From: Bodo saltans
Lineage: Eukaryota; Euglenozoa; Kinetoplastea; Eubodonida; Bodonidae
DNA length: 57,190 nucleotides
Direction: 5' to 3'
Assembly: GCA_001460835.1 (NCBI GenBank)
Contig: CYKH01000275.1
Location: 1 to 57,190 of the forward strand
Part shown: positions 16,377 to 25,888 of the stretch, piece after piece
How positions within the stretch are numbered: the first letter of the stretch is position 1
How the letters are laid out: the number at the start of each line of letters is the position of its first letter
Position numbers and translations under genes: made by a program
Notes under the pieces: model-generated
The model's database searches: none
Seen by the model: only the letters and a program-made list of their open reading frames with translations
Told to the model about the DNA's origin: nothing

Positions 16377-17642
16377 ATGCAAGCTGTACCTCGGTTATCG
16401 CATGTGCGTCGTGAAATCGCACAAGGCTCCCCGACAGCGCTACTGAAAGCTCGACTTAAGCATGAAAAGAGAGCTGGTTCTAGCAAAGATCACAATGAAC
16501 GCTCCATTACATCTCTCGACATCGACACAGAGACAAATACTATCCCGCAAATCACTCATGTTCAGCGCCTTCATGAGATGAAAGCGAAGCTACGAGATCA
16601 GCGTGCCACTGGAACTGATTCTGTAAAATACTTGACCCCTATTGATGTTTCTGAAGAAGATTTATCCTGGGGTGCAACTGCAGCTGCACCGTTGTCGCCG
16701 CAGCTACTCATCAACAACGCAGTTCGATTCATTCAACGTGTAGGAAGAGGATATTTACTTCGATCGTTCCAACCGCAAACACATAGTGCCGAATACGATG
16801 CGGTCGAAAGAAGCACTTCAGCTTTGCGAACAGCAGTGCTTCATCGTCACAAGCGAGAGGATGAATTCACCAAGCACCGTGGTGCCTCTGTCTCTTTCGT
16901 TGGAAGTGACAACGATTTCACTCCAGCGCCGTTTCAAGCGCCATTTAATGTGCGAGCAAAAACTCTTAGGGGAATCTACGCTCTATCACACCTGACTGCC
17001 AACGAGCTTGAGGGCATGATCGATGAGGCTAAGAAGGATCGCGATCGATCTACTTGGAAACGGCTTGCATCACCGCAAGCTTCTCGTCTGCAGCGCAGTG
17101 CTTCAACGCTCTTCTTAGCACCCCCTGAAGAACCGTCTGCTTTAAAAAAGCCGACTGAACGCGAGAACATTCGACAGACGCTGATGAAGGTAGAAAAGGC
17201 CATGAAGCAGCGCCTAGCAGAGCTTGACAAGAAAACACGAGAAGCTCAACGAGTTCAAGACCTGAAGATGTTAGATCTTGCAAAAGATGAGGCGACTGCT
17301 CACGAACGCCAGCGCCAAGCGAAAGCTCATGCACGAGAGCAAGCACGAGCGACTCGACAACAGCACCGAGAAGAAGAACAAGCTCGCGAAGCGGAAGCCA
17401 TCGCTGAGCGGAAAGCCCTGCAACGTGAATATGACATCAAGCGTGTAGAAGTTCATGTTGAGCTGCGCCAGCGATATATGCTCGAAGATCGAGTGACTGC
17501 ATTGCGCAACACCTTGTCGGAACTCACCAACATTTCTCACCTTAGTTCCACTGTCCCTAGTTTGAACCTAACGCAAGCGACGAAAGAAGCGCACTTTCGT
17601 GCGGAAGGTCTTGTTAGTCGCAAAAGCCAAGAAGACCCCTAG
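16377..17642 (+). CDS. IQ-motif coiled-coil protein, probable cytoskeletal/flagellar
   Basis: This is a 421-residue hydrophilic protein. Residues about 115-130 read FIQRVGRGYLLR, a good IQ motif that should bind calmodulin or a related EF-hand protein. Residues about 255-400 are a long coiled coil rich in Glu, Gln, Arg and Ala (17150-17550). There is no signal peptide or membrane segment once the start is set at ATG 16377; the hydrophobic N-terminus seen with an upstream start comes from translating the pyrimidine tract. IQ plus coiled coil is typical of axonemal, basal-body or cytoskeletal linkers, and it lies between a TTLL gene and a NEK gene, but the specific role is unknown. Confidence 0.75.
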   Translation: MQAVPRLSHVRREIAQGSPTALLKARLKHEKRAGSSKDHNERSITSLDIDTETNTIPQITHVQRLHEMKAKLRDQRATGTDSVKYLTPIDVSEEDLSWGATAAAPLSPQLLINNAVRFIQRVGRGYLLRSFQPQTHSAEYDAVERSTSALRTAVLHRHKREDEFTKHRGASVSFVGSDNDFTPAPFQAPFNVRAKTLRGIYALSHLTANELEGMIDEAKKDRDRSTWKRLASPQASRLQRSASTLFLAPPEEPSALKKPTERENIRQTLMKVEKAMKQRLAELDKKTREAQRVQDLKMLDLAKDEATAHERQRQAKAHAREQARATRQQHREEEQAREAEAIAERKALQREYDIKRVEVHVELRQRYMLEDRVTALRNTLSELTNISHLSSTVPSLNLTQATKEAHFRAEGLVSRKSQEDP

Positions 17643-17779
17643 CCGAGCGACCCGATCGAAGTGGTCGGTTGGATGTTTCATCTCCGCGTGTACATTTCAT
17701 TTTTTTGTGTCTTCTGGTCACAACCAAAGTGTTTACTTCCCTTCACAACGTGCAACGAGGTGACAATCGCTGTAAAATG

Positions 17780-17805
17780 TTCCTGCTCATTCTCTTGTCG
17801 CGCAG
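17780..17805 (+). promoter_or_regulatory. Predicted trans-splice acceptor for the 17817 gene
   Basis: A C/T-rich tract (17780-17800) is followed by CGCAG at 17801-17805, 12 bases before ATG 17817. It argues against the longer frame, which has an in-frame ATG at 17673. Confidence 0.55.
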
Positions 17806-17816
17806 GGAGATTTAAA

Positions 17817-18623
17817 ATGATACAAAACTCGCACAGCATCATCACCGATCGCGGAACCATCGCGATTGTTCGCCAGGCGGAAAATCTTGCGCAAGAAATC
17901 AAGAAGGGCTTTGAACAGCGCGATCATCGTTTTGTGAAGCTTAAGAAGCTGGAAGATCGCAGACGACGACAAGCTCTGAAAGACAGCGTAAGAGCGATTC
18001 AGCTTGCAAGCTCATCCACCCGTTCCCGATTTGTGGCTGATTTAGAGAACTACCAACCTCCGCTAGACCCTGTTGGGGAATGGGGCACAGAAGCAAATAC
18101 TGACGATGTCAATCGAAGTGGAAGTTCATCATCGTCCTCCTCCATCACAGAAATGTTGTTTAAGATGGCTAACCAAGAATCTGAGACAATGAAGTCTATC
18201 GTTTCAAGTCTTCGGGAGGGAATTCCCGTGAAGAAACTCCTCCGAATTGCACAAGATGCAAAGCAATCTAAAGAAACGATTGAGGCCCAGCATGCGCGAG
18301 CTGAGCAATTGCTCTCCGCGCTGAATTTGTCGACTTCTTCGGATGCACTTAAAGTGGAAATTTCTCGAGTCCTTCAGGAATCCCATCAATTGCCACTCCC
18401 AAAGAATCCAAAGCCTATTCCAACACTTCAAGATGAGATGAGTGATCATTCATCAAGTAGTGAGGACGACGTTAGCAGCTATGGAAGTGACGATGACCTC
18501 AGCAGCAGCAGTCGCTCGGGCGCGCAAAACATTCTTGAGTTCGTTGCACGTGCACCGCCACCACAGCACCGCTCAAACTTGCGGGGTGGAACGCCAGCCG
18601 CAACCCGTCAAAAGCGCCTTTAA
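17817..18623 (+). CDS. Hypothetical hydrophilic protein with Ser-rich linkers
   Basis: A 268-residue protein of no recognised family. Residues 25-70 form a charged helix (AENLAQEIKKGFEQRDHR), followed by a Ser-rich linker (about residues 100-115, SGSSSSSSS). A second helical region (about 115-190) is followed by an acidic, Ser/Asp-rich segment (about 205-235) of the kind often phosphorylated by casein kinase 2. The tail is short and basic. There are no membrane segments. The start ATG is placed 12 bases after a good splice acceptor. A cytoskeletal role is possible from the neighbourhood, but nothing in the sequence proves it. Confidence 0.6.
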   Translation: MIQNSHSIITDRGTIAIVRQAENLAQEIKKGFEQRDHRFVKLKKLEDRRRRQALKDSVRAIQLASSSTRSRFVADLENYQPPLDPVGEWGTEANTDDVNRSGSSSSSSSITEMLFKMANQESETMKSIVSSLREGIPVKKLLRIAQDAKQSKETIEAQHARAEQLLSALNLSTSSDALKVEISRVLQESHQLPLPKNPKPIPTLQDEMSDHSSSSEDDVSSYGSDDDLSSSSRSGAQNILEFVARAPPPQHRSNLRGGTPAATRQKRL

Positions 18624-18696
18624 AGTCGCAAGAGGAAGTGTATATTCACAAAAAAAAATGTTCACTATTGAGGATCCCTGGGCAGGTTTAGTTCTG

Positions 18697-18730
18697 GTGA
18701 GTTTCTTTTCTTGTTTTATTTTTGGCGCAG
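18697..18730 (+). promoter_or_regulatory. Predicted trans-splice acceptor for the NEK kinase (donor-like GTGAGT at its 5' end)
   Basis: A T-rich tract ends in GGCGCAG at 18730, 64 bases before the kinase ATG. The element also begins with GTGAGT, so on paper it could be a 34-base cis-intron; see the findings. Confidence 0.55.
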
Positions 18731-18794
18731 CTAGAACAGGAGTCATATGACGCCACACCTGTTGTAGAACGCAATCGGTAAGAAGAATCTTAGT

Positions 18795-21431
18795 ATGCCC
18801 CCAACTACTTTTTCCTGTGATGGTGTTCAGTGGAAGAAGGTGAAGGTCCTTGGCAAAGGATCCTTTGGCGAAGCGTTCCTGATCGAAACAGTTTCCTCAC
18901 CCTCGACGCAAGCAGTTTGCAAGTTAGTTCACTTGGCTGCCATGAAACAAGATGAACAACGTGAAGCGCTGAACGAAGTCAAAGTTCTCTCGCAGCTCCG
19001 GCATCCGAATATCGTGCAGTACATTGGGAGCTTTCAAGCAGACGGTCATCTGCACATTTTGATGGAGTACTGCAATGGTGGTGATGTGGATCAGCTCATT
19101 AAGAAGTTCAAAACTCTTGGAAACTTTATGGAAGAAGACCTTCTAGCATCTCTTTTTATTCAAATTTGTAGTGCCCTGCGCTACCTCCACGAACGGCGTA
19201 TTCTGCATCGCGATCTTAAATCTCAAAATGTATTCCTATGTCGCAATGAAGCGGCAGTTGGAAGCGGGAAGTACATCGTCAAGCTTGGCGACTTTGGCAT
19301 CTCCACCGTATTGCGAAACACACTTGCACTTGCGAAAACAGTTTGTGGGACGCCCTACTACTTCTCTCCAGAGTTGTGCATGAATCGCCCGTACAACAAC
19401 AAAAGTGATGTTTGGTCACTTGGTTGCATTCTTTACGAAATGGCCACCCTTCAGCATGCATTCGATGCAAAGAATATGAAGGCACTTATGCAACGCATTC
19501 TCACTGGAAAGTACAACCCTGTTGATGCGCGGTACCACAAATCACTTCAAGACGTCATTGATGGAATGCTCCAGCAGAAAGTTGAAAAGCGTTTAAGCAT
19601 CCAACAAGTTCAAAAGATGCAATTCGTGGTGCAGCATACCGAAAGACTGTATCAACAGTATGAACTTGATTCATCCCAGAAGCGAAGAGACAAGGAAATG
19701 GCTGCAGAAGCTGAGCGCCAGCGAAGGCGTGCGGCAGAAGAGCCGAATGTCAGAATGTCGTCCGGGATGCAAGAGTCTTCGCCTCGCAACCCACGAAGTG
19801 TGGAGCGCGATGCAAAGTCCAAGGCTGCACGCCAGCGGCGTGAAGATCAAGATGCGCAACTGCAAGCTCGCAACCGTGATATTGAAGATCAACGACGAAG
19901 AAGGAACCTGAAGGCTGCTCAACGATACGACAGGAATCGAGAAGAAATCAAAGATCGAATGGCTGACCTGGAGCGCCTTGATGATGTTCGAAGGAGAATT
20001 GAAATCTGCTCGTACGAAGATCAAGAGAAGTTTGTTGAAAAAGGCTGGAAATTGGTGCAAGACACCAAGGTGCGCCAAGACGAAAGAGGCCGCGATCATG
20101 ATGAGCGAGATCGAAAGCTTCAAGAACTGATGGAACAAATGAACGCCATTGACTCCAAAATGAGGTCGCGAAGGATAAGACGAGAGAGAGACGATGACGA
20201 CACGCCACCACCTCCACCACAGCAACATTTCGTTCCTAGTGGTCTTCCGCCAAAGCCTGTACGAGCTCCAACCGCCAGAGAACTCGCTCTTGCATACAAA
20301 AATCGAGTCAGTGCTGAAGCACCATGGAACCGAGGCCGTGAGGTGCCGATGGGTTTTACAAAAGAATCGTGGGATGCGCACTGTAAAGTGATGGGACACG
20401 CGGTTCCTATAAGTGGTGGCGGCGGCCGCCCTGGCTCCCGTGGGATTGTTGGCGGTCCTTCACCCCTTCCCACTGCGACAATTGGAGCACCACCAACAAA
20501 AGGCCAACTTTCAGATGGCGATGTCAGCGTTCTTCTCAAAGGAGAATTTCAGCGTCTTTCGAAAGATCCCGTTTTCCTTCAGCAACAAGCTGCAGATGAT
20601 GAAGCGCGAAGAAAAGTATCAGCAATGGCGGAATGGGAAGCGCAAAAAGCTCGGATACGATTTAACTTGGGTGCTTCACAGCAACAGAATGGAAGCAGTG
20701 AGAAAACCTTCATTCCGCCGCCCGCTCAACGAGGGCCACCGCCAGTGCCGCGATCAGGTGTCCAGCACCACCAACCCGATCGACAAGAGCAAGCGAGACC
20801 ACCTTCACTTTCTCCTCCGCAACCTCCAAAAGTCGAGCGACCTGGGTTCCGCTTTGACAATCAAGGGAAGTTCAACGAAAATGCACAAGTGCCCTATCGT
20901 CAGCCGCCACCGGCCCCCGTCGTTCACGACGATGATGATGATGCCTACGAAAGCAGCCGCTCATCTTCAACAGCATCCTCCAGTGGGTCATCATCGGTGT
21001 CATCTGTTGATGTGGAAGAAGAGGACTATAATGACGTGATCCACGCCATGAAAGATCAAGCAAGACGACCAGAGCCTCCTGATCTTTTCGAAGAAGCTCC
21101 TCTTCCGCCGAATGATCTCTCTCGAGTTGCGAACACGGTAAAGTTCACCCTGGACGGAAAAACGCTGCACCTTGATGGTGTTCGCGCAAATGATCCAATG
21201 GAAGTACGAGTGGAAGCACTGCGCGTTTTCTTGTCAGATGCACTCGGAGGGGCTCGAACACTTGAACGATTGATCCAAAACTTACAAAATATTCAATGTG
21301 CCGGGGTCGATGATGCCGAAGCAGATGCAATGCTAGCCAAATTAGAAGCGCAATACGGCAACAAAGGCTCGCTTGTAGATTTGGCTATTCAGCTAGTTGT
21401 CTGTGAAGCAATGATGGACCAACCATCCTGA
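18795..21431 (+). CDS. NEK (NIMA-related) serine/threonine protein kinase
   Basis: This is an 878-residue NEK-type kinase. The kinase domain spans about residues 13-275 and is complete: glycine loop GKGSFGEA (20-27), the ATP-binding lysine K43 in AVCKL, HRDLKSQN with catalytic D140, DFG with D166, and activation-segment GTPYYFSPE. HRDLKSQN and GTPYYxSPE are typical of NEKs. After it come a long basic/acidic coiled coil (about 290-480), a Pro-rich region with PPPPPP and PPPVPR stretches (about 470-720), an Asp/Ser-rich linker (about 715-755) and a conserved-looking helical C-terminus (about 785-878). Long NEKs with this layout act at basal bodies and flagella and influence flagellar length and cell cycle. 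Placement among flagellar-type genes fits. The start ATG follows the acceptor at 18730. Confidence 0.9.
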   Translation: MPPTTFSCDGVQWKKVKVLGKGSFGEAFLIETVSSPSTQAVCKLVHLAAMKQDEQREALNEVKVLSQLRHPNIVQYIGSFQADGHLHILMEYCNGGDVDQLIKKFKTLGNFMEEDLLASLFIQICSALRYLHERRILHRDLKSQNVFLCRNEAAVGSGKYIVKLGDFGISTVLRNTLALAKTVCGTPYYFSPELCMNRPYNNKSDVWSLGCILYEMATLQHAFDAKNMKALMQRILTGKYNPVDARYHKSLQDVIDGMLQQKVEKRLSIQQVQKMQFVVQHTERLYQQYELDSSQKRRDKEMAAEAERQRRRAAEEPNVRMSSGMQESSPRNPRSVERDAKSKAARQRREDQDAQLQARNRDIEDQRRRRNLKAAQRYDRNREEIKDRMADLERLDDVRRRIEICSYEDQEKFVEKGWKLVQDTKVRQDERGRDHDERDRKLQELMEQMNAIDSKMRSRRIRRERDDDDTPPPPPQQHFVPSGLPPKPVRAPTARELALAYKNRVSAEAPWNRGREVPMGFTKESWDAHCKVMGHAVPISGGGGRPGSRGIVGGPSPLPTATIGAPPTKGQLSDGDVSVLLKGEFQRLSKDPVFLQQQAADDEARRKVSAMAEWEAQKARIRFNLGASQQQNGSSEKTFIPPPAQRGPPPVPRSGVQHHQPDRQEQARPPSLSPPQPPKVERPGFRFDNQGKFNENAQVPYRQPPPAPVVHDDDDDAYESSRSSSTASSSGSSSVSSVDVEEEDYNDVIHAMKDQARRPEPPDLFEEAPLPPNDLSRVANTVKFTLDGKTLHLDGVRANDPMEVRVEALRVFLSDALGGARTLERLIQNLQNIQCAGVDDAEADAMLAKLEAQYGNKGSLVDLAIQLVVCEAMMDQPS

Positions 21432-21575
21432 CAGGTGTAAAGTATCGATGAACGTGTCGAAGTTTTTTCGACGAAAAAATGCTAATCCTCTTCTTTAACA
21501 GTTTATGTGTTAAACTGTTGATTGACCACTCATATTTCTGCTTTGTTGCAAACAAAAAGTCTAGATATCAACTCG

Positions 21576-23771
21576 ATGAGTAGTAGTCCGACAGCAGAAT
21601 TAACTGCGGAAGAAGAGGCTGACCTGCTGGCCGTGTACGGCACCCACAACCCGTTCTACGATGAGCTGCTACAACTGCAAGCACCGTCGCAGTACAGATC
21701 CATCTACGAATCTCGCAACTTATTTTTGACAACAGGAGATGACGACGGTGTGAATAGGCCAGTCACGTCTAGTGGCTCGATTGAAATTGACGCGCTTGAT
21801 TGTGTAGGCCCACTAGATCTATTTGTATTGCGGCACTTGAACAGCGGCTCCGTAGCTGCGCGACCTAGTTCCTATTCCGATGCTTTGACGTTAGCTGTCG
21901 AATCGCTTCAAGGCACCCAATTTTCGGATGGAAGCGGAGCAGGGCCTCTTGAGCAGTGTCGAAACGCCATCAGCGCAGTCGAAGGTGGCATGAACATTCA
22001 TTGGGCGCTGAGCAAGGCCGAAGGTGGCGACGATGCAGATGCATTTGATCGAGAGCTTCAGCAACTTATCGCTGATGCAGAGTCGGAGATCAATCATCGT
22101 AACTTTCATTATGATCCCGCAACGGATCCAGTCTTCCAGGCGCGACTCAAAGAGCTGCAGGAGCGCGAGCTTACTCCACTCAACGACGAAGCTTTTGAGG
22201 ACGATGGAGAACTTCTAGACCAAGCTGAACTTGCTACAATCGAAGCTGCTGCCGAAGAACGTTGTCGGCTCGCGCCCGTACTGCTCCCCGATGAGGCTGA
22301 AGAGCTGGCCCAGCTTCGTGCCAATGACGAGATTGCTGCTGTCAAGAAAGCAAAGAATCTAGACATGCACAAAGTGCATATGGATGTCATGGAGAAGCTC
22401 GGGCACGAAGAGAGAAGCAAAATTCCCAAGAAAGATTCTGATGAAATTGAAACTATTGAGGCACTTCTTGAGAAGATCAAGACAATTGATCTACGCGATG
22501 CGGAATTGCAAGAGCACGCCAAGGAAGAAGTTCGCCGTGTTGCGGCGGCATCTGCACATCTAGTTGCAGAAGATTTTCATCAAGAGCATCAGCAAGGTGC
22601 TTCTTCAAAGGGTCTTGTTGTTTTCGAAGATATTGCGAAAAAGATTGACAAGTTTTTTCCTCCTCCTGCGGACATTACCGAGTCCTACACCACTTCCCTT
22701 CAACAGCAAGGTGCCAGTGGAGCGTCACTGGCAACAAAACAACCTAGAAAAACGCTTCAAGATCTTCGCAAAGCGTCTGCACGGCTCGAAGTGCTGGCTA
22801 AGTTCGAAGCCGTAGAGCCTCGCCTTATGCGTGACGAAGAAGAGCGAGTCAACGCGTGGCAACGAAATATCGATGCTCAACGCATCACGCAAAGCAACGA
22901 TCGAGATGCTCTCACAACTTCTGAAGACGTCAAACGAAGACATATCCTTGGAGAAGAAGCCGTAGCACACGTTGAGGTTCTCGTACGAGAGGAACGGCAA
23001 CGAAACAACTTGGTTCAACTTCTTCAGCAGCGTGATATGCACCAGCGAGCTATGGTGATGTCTGAACTTTCAGAAGCATATGATCAGATTCGGAGTATCA
23101 TTTCGAATGTAGAAGCCTACGAGTGGACTGACTTGTCATCTTCTGAGCGCTCCGAGAGGCAAGCGCTTCTCTCGCATGCGCAGCAAATTGAAGAAATGCT
23201 TCGTGAGATGGAGCGAACGATGATCTTGGAGCAAGCAGAAAGCATCCGCGTCTCTTGGGCTGCATTGCTAGAAGCATCTCAGGCACGAACAGAGTTCATC
23301 ATCGCAGCTGCCCTAACAACAGACGCGTACGGCGACCGTTATCCCAACACATTTGAATCATCTGCACTCCAGCGGCTCGCTCACTGTGACTCGTGCGGCT
23401 TTGGCACTCGCTGTGAGCAACTCATCGCTGCCGCAGTGACCAAGTCGCAGTGGACGCAGTTGTCCAAAACCGAAACAGCAACAGCTCTTCAAGCCCTTGG
23501 CGTTGCATTGCACGCAGCATTGATTGGCGGAAAGAACGTCAAGAAATCTAAGTCCTTCCGAGCGAGTCCTCCACCTCCGAGAACGCCAACACCGCCCATG
23601 ACGCCGCTTCCCACTTCTGTGAAAGACAGTGACTCAACTTGCGTCAAACTCAACGATCGCCTTGCTCGAAAACTACTTCCGTTCGAAAACTACTTCCGTT
23701 CCAGTTTGCCGCTGCTTCTGCTGACGTTGTACGAGCACCGCAAGTGTTTCACCTTCTATCGTTTGCACTAG
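21576..23771 (+). CDS. Hypothetical coiled-coil protein; its 3' end carries a 17-bp tandem duplication
   Basis: This is a 731-residue protein. The start ATG 21576 follows a T-rich tract and AG 21559. The N-terminus is acidic (ELTAEEEADLLAVYG). The centre (about residues 190-330) alternates Glu-, Leu- and Ala-rich helices, and a second coiled coil covers about 400-570. There is a possible short Cys pair (CDSCGFGTRC) near residue 607, and a Pro-rich stretch (SPPPPRTPTPPMTPLPTS) near 665-682. I do not recognise a family. The last 30 codons follow an exact 17-base tandem repeat (23667-23700). Removing one copy shifts the frame into the LRR gene downstream, with no stop, so this gene and the next may be one. 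See the findings. Confidence 0.7.
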   Translation: MSSSPTAELTAEEEADLLAVYGTHNPFYDELLQLQAPSQYRSIYESRNLFLTTGDDDGVNRPVTSSGSIEIDALDCVGPLDLFVLRHLNSGSVAARPSSYSDALTLAVESLQGTQFSDGSGAGPLEQCRNAISAVEGGMNIHWALSKAEGGDDADAFDRELQQLIADAESEINHRNFHYDPATDPVFQARLKELQERELTPLNDEAFEDDGELLDQAELATIEAAAEERCRLAPVLLPDEAEELAQLRANDEIAAVKKAKNLDMHKVHMDVMEKLGHEERSKIPKKDSDEIETIEALLEKIKTIDLRDAELQEHAKEEVRRVAAASAHLVAEDFHQEHQQGASSKGLVVFEDIAKKIDKFFPPPADITESYTTSLQQQGASGASLATKQPRKTLQDLRKASARLEVLAKFEAVEPRLMRDEEERVNAWQRNIDAQRITQSNDRDALTTSEDVKRRHILGEEAVAHVEVLVREERQRNNLVQLLQQRDMHQRAMVMSELSEAYDQIRSIISNVEAYEWTDLSSSERSERQALLSHAQQIEEMLREMERTMILEQAESIRVSWAALLEASQARTEFIIAAALTTDAYGDRYPNTFESSALQRLAHCDSCGFGTRCEQLIAAAVTKSQWTQLSKTETATALQALGVALHAALIGGKNVKKSKSFRASPPPPRTPTPPMTPLPTSVKDSDSTCVKLNDRLARKLLPFENYFRSSLPLLLLTLYEHRKCFTFYRLH
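23667..23700 (+). repeat. Perfect 17-bp tandem duplication at the junction of two ORFs
   Basis: Two identical 17-base units (23667-23683 and 23684-23700) lie head to tail; each reads CGAAAACTACTTCCGTT. Seventeen is not a multiple of three, so one copy more or less switches the reading frame from the upstream ORF to that of the LRR ORF. Confidence 0.95.
23747..23771 (+). promoter_or_regulatory. Possible trans-splice acceptor for the LRR gene
   Basis: A C/T-rich stretch ends in GCACTAG; its AG (23770-23771) is part of the TAG stop of the upstream ORF and lies 38 bases before ATG 23810. It supports two separate genes, but the tract is modest. Confidence 0.4.
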
Positions 23772-23809
23772 AATCAATCGAAGTGATTGACTTTTTAAGC
23801 CTATCAACG

Positions 23810-25888
23810 ATGTTTGTCCAAAGCCAACAAAGTAGCTCGGAGGCCACGAATGCGGGTAAATCAATCTTTGAAGCTGAGCGGCTGCGGATTGCTCCCTATG
23901 TGAAATCGCTTGATCTCAGCAGCAATAGCATTGCGAAGCTTGATGTCGATGCGCTCATGGAAACTTTCCCATCGCTATCCACAATTCTTGTGAGTAGCAA
24001 CCAACTCGGCGGAATTGACAGCTTCAAACCCTCGTGTTCATTTCCCACTGTGACGCAACTTGACATTTCTGCCAATCAGCTGTCTCAAGCGCGATTGGGG
24101 TTGTTTCCGAATTTGCGAAAAATATACTGTTTCACAAACAAGCTCGTCGACTTCAACGCGATCACCAATGGCGCTACATGTCTACATGAGATCGAAATGA
24201 GTCGTAATGCTATCACCTCATTGAATGGTGCGACTCAGTTGCCGATATTGGGTACGCTAGACCTCAGTCGCAATCAACTCACTAGCATAGACGAACTACG
24301 ATCTGCTATCTTGCTCCAGAAACTCTTTCTGTCTTGCAACAAAATTTCTCAGTTTCCCACAAGCGGTTGTCTGCTGTTTCTGCGACAACTTTTCCTCAAC
24401 GAAAACGCACTAACGGAAATTCCTGAGTGCATTGCGTGGCTGCCTCTGCTCTCGGACTTGCACTTGGAAAGCAACGCAATTCGTTCCCTAGCAGGACTTA
24501 AAACTTGTCAGCAGCTTGTCACGCTCAAAATGGCGTTTAACCAGCTGAGAAATGGAGTAGATGACATAAGACCACTGGCGGCGTGTAAGCGACTGCGATC
24601 GCTTTCGCTCAACGATAATCCGATGATGCTCATCCCATCTGTCAATAAAGAAGTGGAGCTGTTTGTGTTGGTCACCTTCCCACTTCTTCGAGAGTGGAAC
24701 ACGGACACAGTTTCCAAAGTGAAAGTAGAAAGAGCGCACCGCTTCTATCAACTTACGGATGGCAGTTTTACGTTTGGTCTAGCAGGAATGACCATGTTTG
24801 ATGGCAATCTCACGACGTTCCCAGCCATTAATCGTTTCACAACTGCATTGGCGATGCGCAATGCAGCGCAACCCAGTGCATCACCGGCCGTCAAATCTGC
24901 GCTATCGAAAGTCCCGTTAGCGTTCGCTCAAGACGCTATGTTCGATCGGCTTCAAAAAGATTACGATGGGCTGAAACTCTCTGCCCACCGCAAATACCAG
25001 CTAGCATTATCGCTTGAAGAGAATTTCAAAACGAGGCTGAAGGAACGTGGAGGGTATCTCCTTGGCACGTTGTTTATGCAATCCGACACTATTGAGCAAC
25101 GCAACTACGTAGCGTCTTTGCAGCAGTCCCAGAAGCACCTTGAAGCCCTTCGTGAGACAGTTAGTCTGGACACTCACATGAATACCCACATGGTCTCACA
25201 ATCGTACGAGCGTCGCGCCAAGGCACACAAAGAAGCGAAGGCAAAGCAACGGCTTTCTGAGTGGGTTGTCGGACGGCTGTTGATTCGAAAAGCAGTCGCG
25301 GAGCTGGAAATATTGCGCGAGGCCAGTGAAATTGGTCGCATGCGCCGTGTGCTCAAAGCCGTTCTTAAGATTCAACCGCTGATGCGCGGAGCTCTGATTC
25401 GAAAGAGATTGCGTGCTGTTCGACAAATGGCCGATGACGATGACGATGATGAATTTCAAAAAGTATCATTTGATTTACCAGACCACAGACCGCTTGGTTT
25501 CAGCAACTTCAATTCACTTCTGCAAGGGGCGATGCTGTCACACCCGCAGGCACCGCAGTTCACGATGAAATCACTTGCGTTAAGTGCTGCTCCTCTCGAT
25601 ACATTTGGTCGTGTCAGTAGTGCCCCAACCATGACCTCGGACATGGACCACCAGCGACCTCAGTCTCACCCAGTCCCACCGCGAGGTGGATCCACATCAC
25701 AAGTTGATACATTCACACCAACGAAATCGGCAAGGACGAAATTGGATGATGAATGGGGAAGCGCGCTGGCAGACCAACTTCGTAAGAAGCAAGCAAAGAT
25801 GAACAAAGCGCAGCAATCAGCGATGCAAAAAGTGCGGTTGACCGATCCGCTGCTCGCAAAAAAGCTGATGAGCGGCTCGAAGAACTGA
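23810..25888 (+). CDS. Leucine-rich-repeat protein with IQ motif (SDS22-like LRRs)
   Basis: This is a 693-residue protein if started at ATG 23810. Residues about 30-300 hold roughly ten LRRs with the LxxLxLxxNxI/L pattern (for example LDLSSNSIAKL, LDISANQL, LDLSRNQLTSI, LFLSCNKI, LHLESNAI, LSLNDNP). This resembles the SDS22 type common in axonemal and phosphatase-regulating proteins. A charged helical region follows, then an IQ motif (KIQPLMRGALIRKRLR) near 515-530, then an acidic patch and a disordered C-terminus. The combination resembles flagellar LRR-IQ proteins that dock calmodulin, but the exact orthologue is unclear. The same frame is open upstream to 23639, and joins the previous gene if one copy of the 17-base repeat is removed. 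Confidence 0.8.
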   Translation: MFVQSQQSSSEATNAGKSIFEAERLRIAPYVKSLDLSSNSIAKLDVDALMETFPSLSTILVSSNQLGGIDSFKPSCSFPTVTQLDISANQLSQARLGLFPNLRKIYCFTNKLVDFNAITNGATCLHEIEMSRNAITSLNGATQLPILGTLDLSRNQLTSIDELRSAILLQKLFLSCNKISQFPTSGCLLFLRQLFLNENALTEIPECIAWLPLLSDLHLESNAIRSLAGLKTCQQLVTLKMAFNQLRNGVDDIRPLAACKRLRSLSLNDNPMMLIPSVNKEVELFVLVTFPLLREWNTDTVSKVKVERAHRFYQLTDGSFTFGLAGMTMFDGNLTTFPAINRFTTALAMRNAAQPSASPAVKSALSKVPLAFAQDAMFDRLQKDYDGLKLSAHRKYQLALSLEENFKTRLKERGGYLLGTLFMQSDTIEQRNYVASLQQSQKHLEALRETVSLDTHMNTHMVSQSYERRAKAHKEAKAKQRLSEWVVGRLLIRKAVAELEILREASEIGRMRRVLKAVLKIQPLMRGALIRKRLRAVRQMADDDDDDEFQKVSFDLPDHRPLGFSNFNSLLQGAMLSHPQAPQFTMKSLALSAAPLDTFGRVSSAPTMTSDMDHQRPQSHPVPPRGGSTSQVDTFTPTKSARTKLDDEWGSALADQLRKKQAKMNKAQQSAMQKVRLTDPLLAKKLMSGSKN

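Noticed and set aside
19671-20399. 242-codon minus-strand ORF opposite the NEK kinase
   Set aside because: It lies wholly within the kinase coding region, in its coiled-coil and Pro-rich part, and has no recognisable domain.
20413-21039. 208-codon + strand ORF inside the NEK gene
   Set aside because: It is an alternative frame of the Pro-rich region and lacks any conserved sequence.
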